DNA from: Chamaea fasciata
Lineage: Eukaryota; Chordata; Aves; Passeriformes; Sylviidae
NCBI GenBank assembly: GCA_029207755.1
Contig: JARCOQ010000005.1
Coordinates: forward strand, 46,341,563-46,405,562
DNA length: 64,000 nucleotides
Reading direction: 5' to 3'
How positions within the stretch are numbered: the stretch's first letter is position 1; the number at the start of each line of letters is the position of its first letter. This document shows, in pieces, positions 60,239 to 64,000 of the stretch. Made by a program: the position numbers and the translations under genes. Under the pieces are notes generated by a model. That model was given only the letters and a program-made list of their open reading frames with translations. It searched no databases and was not told where the DNA came from.

Positions 60239-63200
60239 GTTTCCTGCCTTCAGCCACTCACACTTTGTGACATTTGGCACAAGAGCTTTCTACCAAGTGG
60301 CACCTACCAGAATGTTCTCACTGACCAAGCACTGCAATGCTGTGGACACATATGCAATTCAGAATACACCAATTCCATACATCTTAGATATTCAGCTAAA
60401 TAATAGGAATACTGCATATTCAAGTGGATGTCCAAGATGCACTCTGTAAAAACTAACATGCCCTTTGCTCTGATAGTCCCTGTAATGTACGTACCCAAGA
60501 AAAACACACATAACTATCAAAATATCTCTCCGATACATTAGGGAGGGTGGACTCAAGTTCCATGCGGAGTCCTTGGATTACACAAGTTCCCCAGCCTGCA
60601 CCTGGAGTATAACAGAGAACAATATCTTTTACAGAATCTTCACAAATGCCGCTCAGTAAGTCTTGCATCTCAGAAAATAAAATAACCCCACTCCATTAGC
60701 AGGCAGTCTTTTAAACCAGCCCTATCAAAATGTAAACAAGAATATGACTACCGGATTCTTGTCTGTGGAAGAAGATACCAGAATACAAATAAAAACTGTA
60801 CTAATTTAAACCTTGATTTTGGTTCAATTATTATAGTATCCAGAATCAATCTTGAAGACCTGAAGTTTCTATCCTATTCTGTCATCACTGTTTTCTGGAC
60901 TACAAACATGAAAAACTAAAATTGCTGTTTACAACTACTCCTGTTCACAATTTAACAAGTTCCCTAACCTTCAACCTTCACAGCCTGTAAATACAAAGCA
61001 CTGTAGAGTGAGGAAGAAGACCTCTTTGTTAGAGCTCTAAGATGTAGGAAAAAACCCTTTATCTAATTTTTTTATGATGATTAATAACTCAACTTCTATC
61101 CCTTTTCAGATTATAGAAAACCATGACTGACATTCTTCTTTCTGAAACACTGCTGTGTAGAAAAAGGGAGACAGAGACTGCTATAATGTCAATGTAATTT
61201 CTGAATGCATCACACAATCTTTTGTAGTATGTCAAAAGTATAAACAAAAACACTCCATGTGTCACAGTCTACAAAGGGTATCACGTTTGATAGCATAATA
61301 ATGCATGACAGGTCTCTTAATGCTTTTGATATATCAGTAATTATGTAAATGCCTTCAAATTTGATTATACACTCACACACACCATTAAAGTTTGAGCCAA
61401 ATTCAAGCTGCTTTATCTGTGAACTCAGCAACATGAAAACCTTTAAACCAAACTCAGTTATGTCAGTTTCCATACTGCTGGACTAGACCCTCTGCTCACC
61501 ACAGCAATGTGTGACAAAGAGTGACATTAAGTTATACTATGATGCCCTAATCCTCATCTTAGATCTGTAGGATCTGAGGATGCCTCAAGACTGAGCGAAG
61601 TTTCAACCACCTGCTTCCTCCCACAGGCAGGGAGATTCAGAGCTTTGTCTCATCAGTGGGGCCCTGTGCTAAGGCAGGAAGTCAGGAACAGGAGGAACAA
61701 CAGGAAGCCGAATGGTGAGATCCATCTTGGAGACCATGAGTCAAGAGGATTCTCCACACACACTCTGGAAAGGCAGCACCACCTCTCCTTTGCCCATGGA
61801 GCAGCACAAAGGCATCAAGGCAAAAGGTCAGGATTTGTTTTTTTGGAAATGGCAGATACGAATAATGAAGTATAGATCCATAATATAAAAGTATAAACTT
61901 AGACTAAAAAAACAGGGGGGAAGTAGAAGAAAAAAGTAGGATAAACTAAAACTGCTAAATTCCACTTAATTTACACCTTCAAATCAATCTTTTTAGGAAC
62001 ACCTGACTGGTAAGGATTTGCTATATTCCTAGTAAATTAAAGTAATATTTCAGAAATATAATTAGTTTTTAATAAGCCCCCTCATTCTCTTACTTATGTC
62101 ATCACTGCATTAGGACCAACACAACAGGGTTTTAACCAGAACTGGGCTGTGGTGGCTGAAATAAGATATTCTAAAAACAAGATTTATAAAAATGTGACAC
62201 ATTAGCCCCTAGCAATAGCAACAGTACCACATATAGCTTTTGTATAATGCATGAACACAGGATTACTTCCATGAATCAACAGTTTTGCATTAAAGTATAA
62301 AATCATCATCACATGGATAACTAAAAGTGAAGATTGGTTAGAAAAGAAGAAATTTTACTTTACACGAGTATTTGTACCTCCAGTATAGAAAGAGATTATG
62401 AAGGTCAAAGAACAATCCTATTACTTAAGTTACATAACTCAAAGTAGGGTGCATGTCAATGTAGAAACAACATGGAAAGATGACTGCTGTTTTGTGTTTA
62501 TTCACTGCTTCTAACTCAGATTGTTTATTTAAAGTACTTCTGCTCTAAACTGCTTTTGGAAAAGAAATTTTTTCACACAAAGTCTAATTTTTTCTACCAG
62601 AAGTCAAGAAAGACATTTTTAAAAACCAATTCTATGCGATGCTCTGCAGATGAAACAAGATCCTTCTCTTGCAAAGATCCCAGCATAGATTACCAATCTC
62701 AAACACCTAAGAGCGAGAAGCTGGGGAATCACTTCCCAGTCTGACCAAGCTACTGCCCTCAGCTGAGGTGATCTGACCACTGTGGGGCATCACCAAGTCC
62801 TCAGGCACCATGTGTATTAAATGCTGCACCATACTGAGGGTCAACAGAAGCAAGCAGCAGCTTCGCTTTGCTTGTGAAAGAATTTAGGAAACTGTTTAAA
62901 AAAGAAAGAAGCTTCTCAATTTTCTGTTAACTTCAGTAGCCTTTAGTCCCTCTAATAATCAAAAACTAAAATCTCAATGCAGTTAACTATTTAAATGGGG
63001 GAAAAATTGCTACTTGGGGGGTTATGGCTTGCTCTCTAGCTTATGTTTTAAACAGCATATATTTTTAAATGAACATTAACAATACTTTTATTACAGAAGC
63101 ATAGGCCTGCAGTACTACCCTTAAATATCAAGGCCAAAGGATTTCAACAAAATTTTCAACCTAGGAACATCACTTGCTTGTACATACAGTAAAACATGAC

Positions 63201-63445
63201 ATATTTAGGGAAATATACTTCAAAGGGAAATTTAACACTCCTCAGCCAAGCTTTCCAGACCAGGACTACCTAATGTTAGTTTCTTATTTCCACAGCTGAG
63301 CATTTACAGAGAATATCAACTATACTAACACTTCCTCTACAGACACCTTTCCCTTTGAAACCCATGTATCGAGTTTCCTCTTCGACGTTTCATTTTCTTT
63401 GAAGTTTTAGCCAATTAACTGGTCAATGCAAATGAATCAATAAGT

Positions 63446-63465
63446 AAAAAAAAAAAAAAAAAAAA
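63446..63465 (+). repeat. Poly(A) run, 20 A
   Basis: An uninterrupted A20. The sequence before it (63300-63445) resembles no retroposon I recognise. Confidence 0.85.
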
Positions 63466-64000
63466 TCACGTTAAAAGATGGCATCTTTAGCAAGATCCCA
63501 CAGGGTTTCTCTCAGTATCAGAGCTCTCAGATGACTGTGATCGCAATAGGGAGATTCTCGCTATCTTCCAAAAGGTACATCAGAAGCAGCCCAAATGCTT
63601 CTTCACCACTGTGATAACTGAACATACTCTATTCCTCGTCCTTCTTCCAAGTATCCAGGAAGATTACTTCTGACAAGGTACCTGAGACATGCTTTTCAGC
63701 CTGTGCACTCAACAGAATCAATGGTACTATGACAATTTTCACTAGCTGAGAACTGTGTTCAAAACCTCTGAGTGCAAACCCTCAGGGTACACGATGCTTC
63801 CTGCCCCTGCCCTACGCTTCCCTGTGCATACCATCACTGCAGAGCTGCTGCGTTGCCCCAGACAGCTCTGTAAGGAACAAAAATGGTAACAGCAAGGAAT
63901 GGGCACAGCCAAGAACCAGAGGTGTAAAGGGCATATTTCAACCAGGTACGCCCAAGGATTATCCTCCACTTGTTGGTGGATGCTTATGAAAGGAACATGA

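Larger units (their letters stand above)
47574..64000 (-). other. ANKS1B: ANKS1B intron, distal part (runs off the window)
   Basis: This continues the long intron upstream of the SAM2 exon, beyond the solo LTR. It contains two CR1 copies (56200 and 59921), AT and GAT microsatellites (48550, 54955) and a poly(A) run (63446-63465). A GC-richer block at 56530-57150 and another at 61560-61860 have exon-like composition but no recognisable protein. A possible plus-strand exon-like piece at 49016-49153 ends in a good donor (gggaggtaagc). Nothing else can be supported. Confidence 0.82.

Noticed and set aside
61560..61875. Plus-strand exon with cccacag acceptor and gtgaga donor
   Set aside because: Splice-like signals are frequent by chance, and the encoded peptide has no recognisable similarity.
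1..64000. tRNA, rRNA, snRNA, microRNA precursors, CRISPR arrays, bacterial operons
   Set aside because: None were recognised by eye on either strand. The hairpins seen are too short for microRNA precursors, and the DNA is clearly eukaryotic.

Overview
The window is vertebrate nuclear DNA, almost certainly from a bird. It is AT-rich and gene-poor, it carries a dozen 5'-truncated CR1 LINE copies (the LINE family that dominates bird genomes), and its only recognisable coding sequence is four short spliced exons. Bacterial-style ORF reading is misleading here: nearly every open frame is a chance frame in intron or a relic of CR1 coding sequence.

The four exons all lie on the minus strand and belong to one gene, ANKS1B (AIDA-1 / EB-1), a large neuronal scaffold with ankyrin repeats, two SAM domains and a C-terminal PTB domain. 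In transcription order (high to low coordinate) they are: 32960-33067 (end of the second SAM domain and start of the linker), 27501-27680 (linker), 10813-10941 (linker into the PTB domain) and 6535-6606 (first PTB strand and helix). They join without a frame break into 163 codons (108+180+129+72 nt). Every junction is phase 0 and every intron has GT-AG ends. The ankyrin repeats, SAM1, most of SAM2, the rest of the PTB domain and both gene ends lie outside the window.

Layout: 1-6534 is the 5' part of an intron that runs off the window. 6607-10812 is a 4.2 kb intron. 10942-27500 is a 16.6 kb intron holding a CpG-dense patch near 16.0 kb and a first-exon-like block ending in a strong donor at 17.3 kb, both on the gene's own strand side of the PTB exons. 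27681-32959 is a 5.3 kb intron. 33068-64000 is at least 30.9 kb of intron in which I found no further exon; the next upstream exon, with the rest of SAM2, must lie beyond the window.

Mobile DNA: twelve CR1 fragments (six in each orientation) and one well-preserved 559-bp solo LTR at 47009-47567, flanked by a perfect 6-bp target-site duplication. Low-complexity tracts (A-rich, A/C-rich, T/G-rich, polypurine) and several clean inverted repeats fill much of the rest. I saw no tRNA, rRNA, CRISPR array or second protein-coding gene. The items most worth a second look are the CpG patch and first-exon-like block as possible internal promoters for a short PTB isoform, the solo LTR, a G-quadruplex run on the transcribed strand, and a perfect 14-bp hairpin about 0.9 kb upstream of the SAM2 exon.
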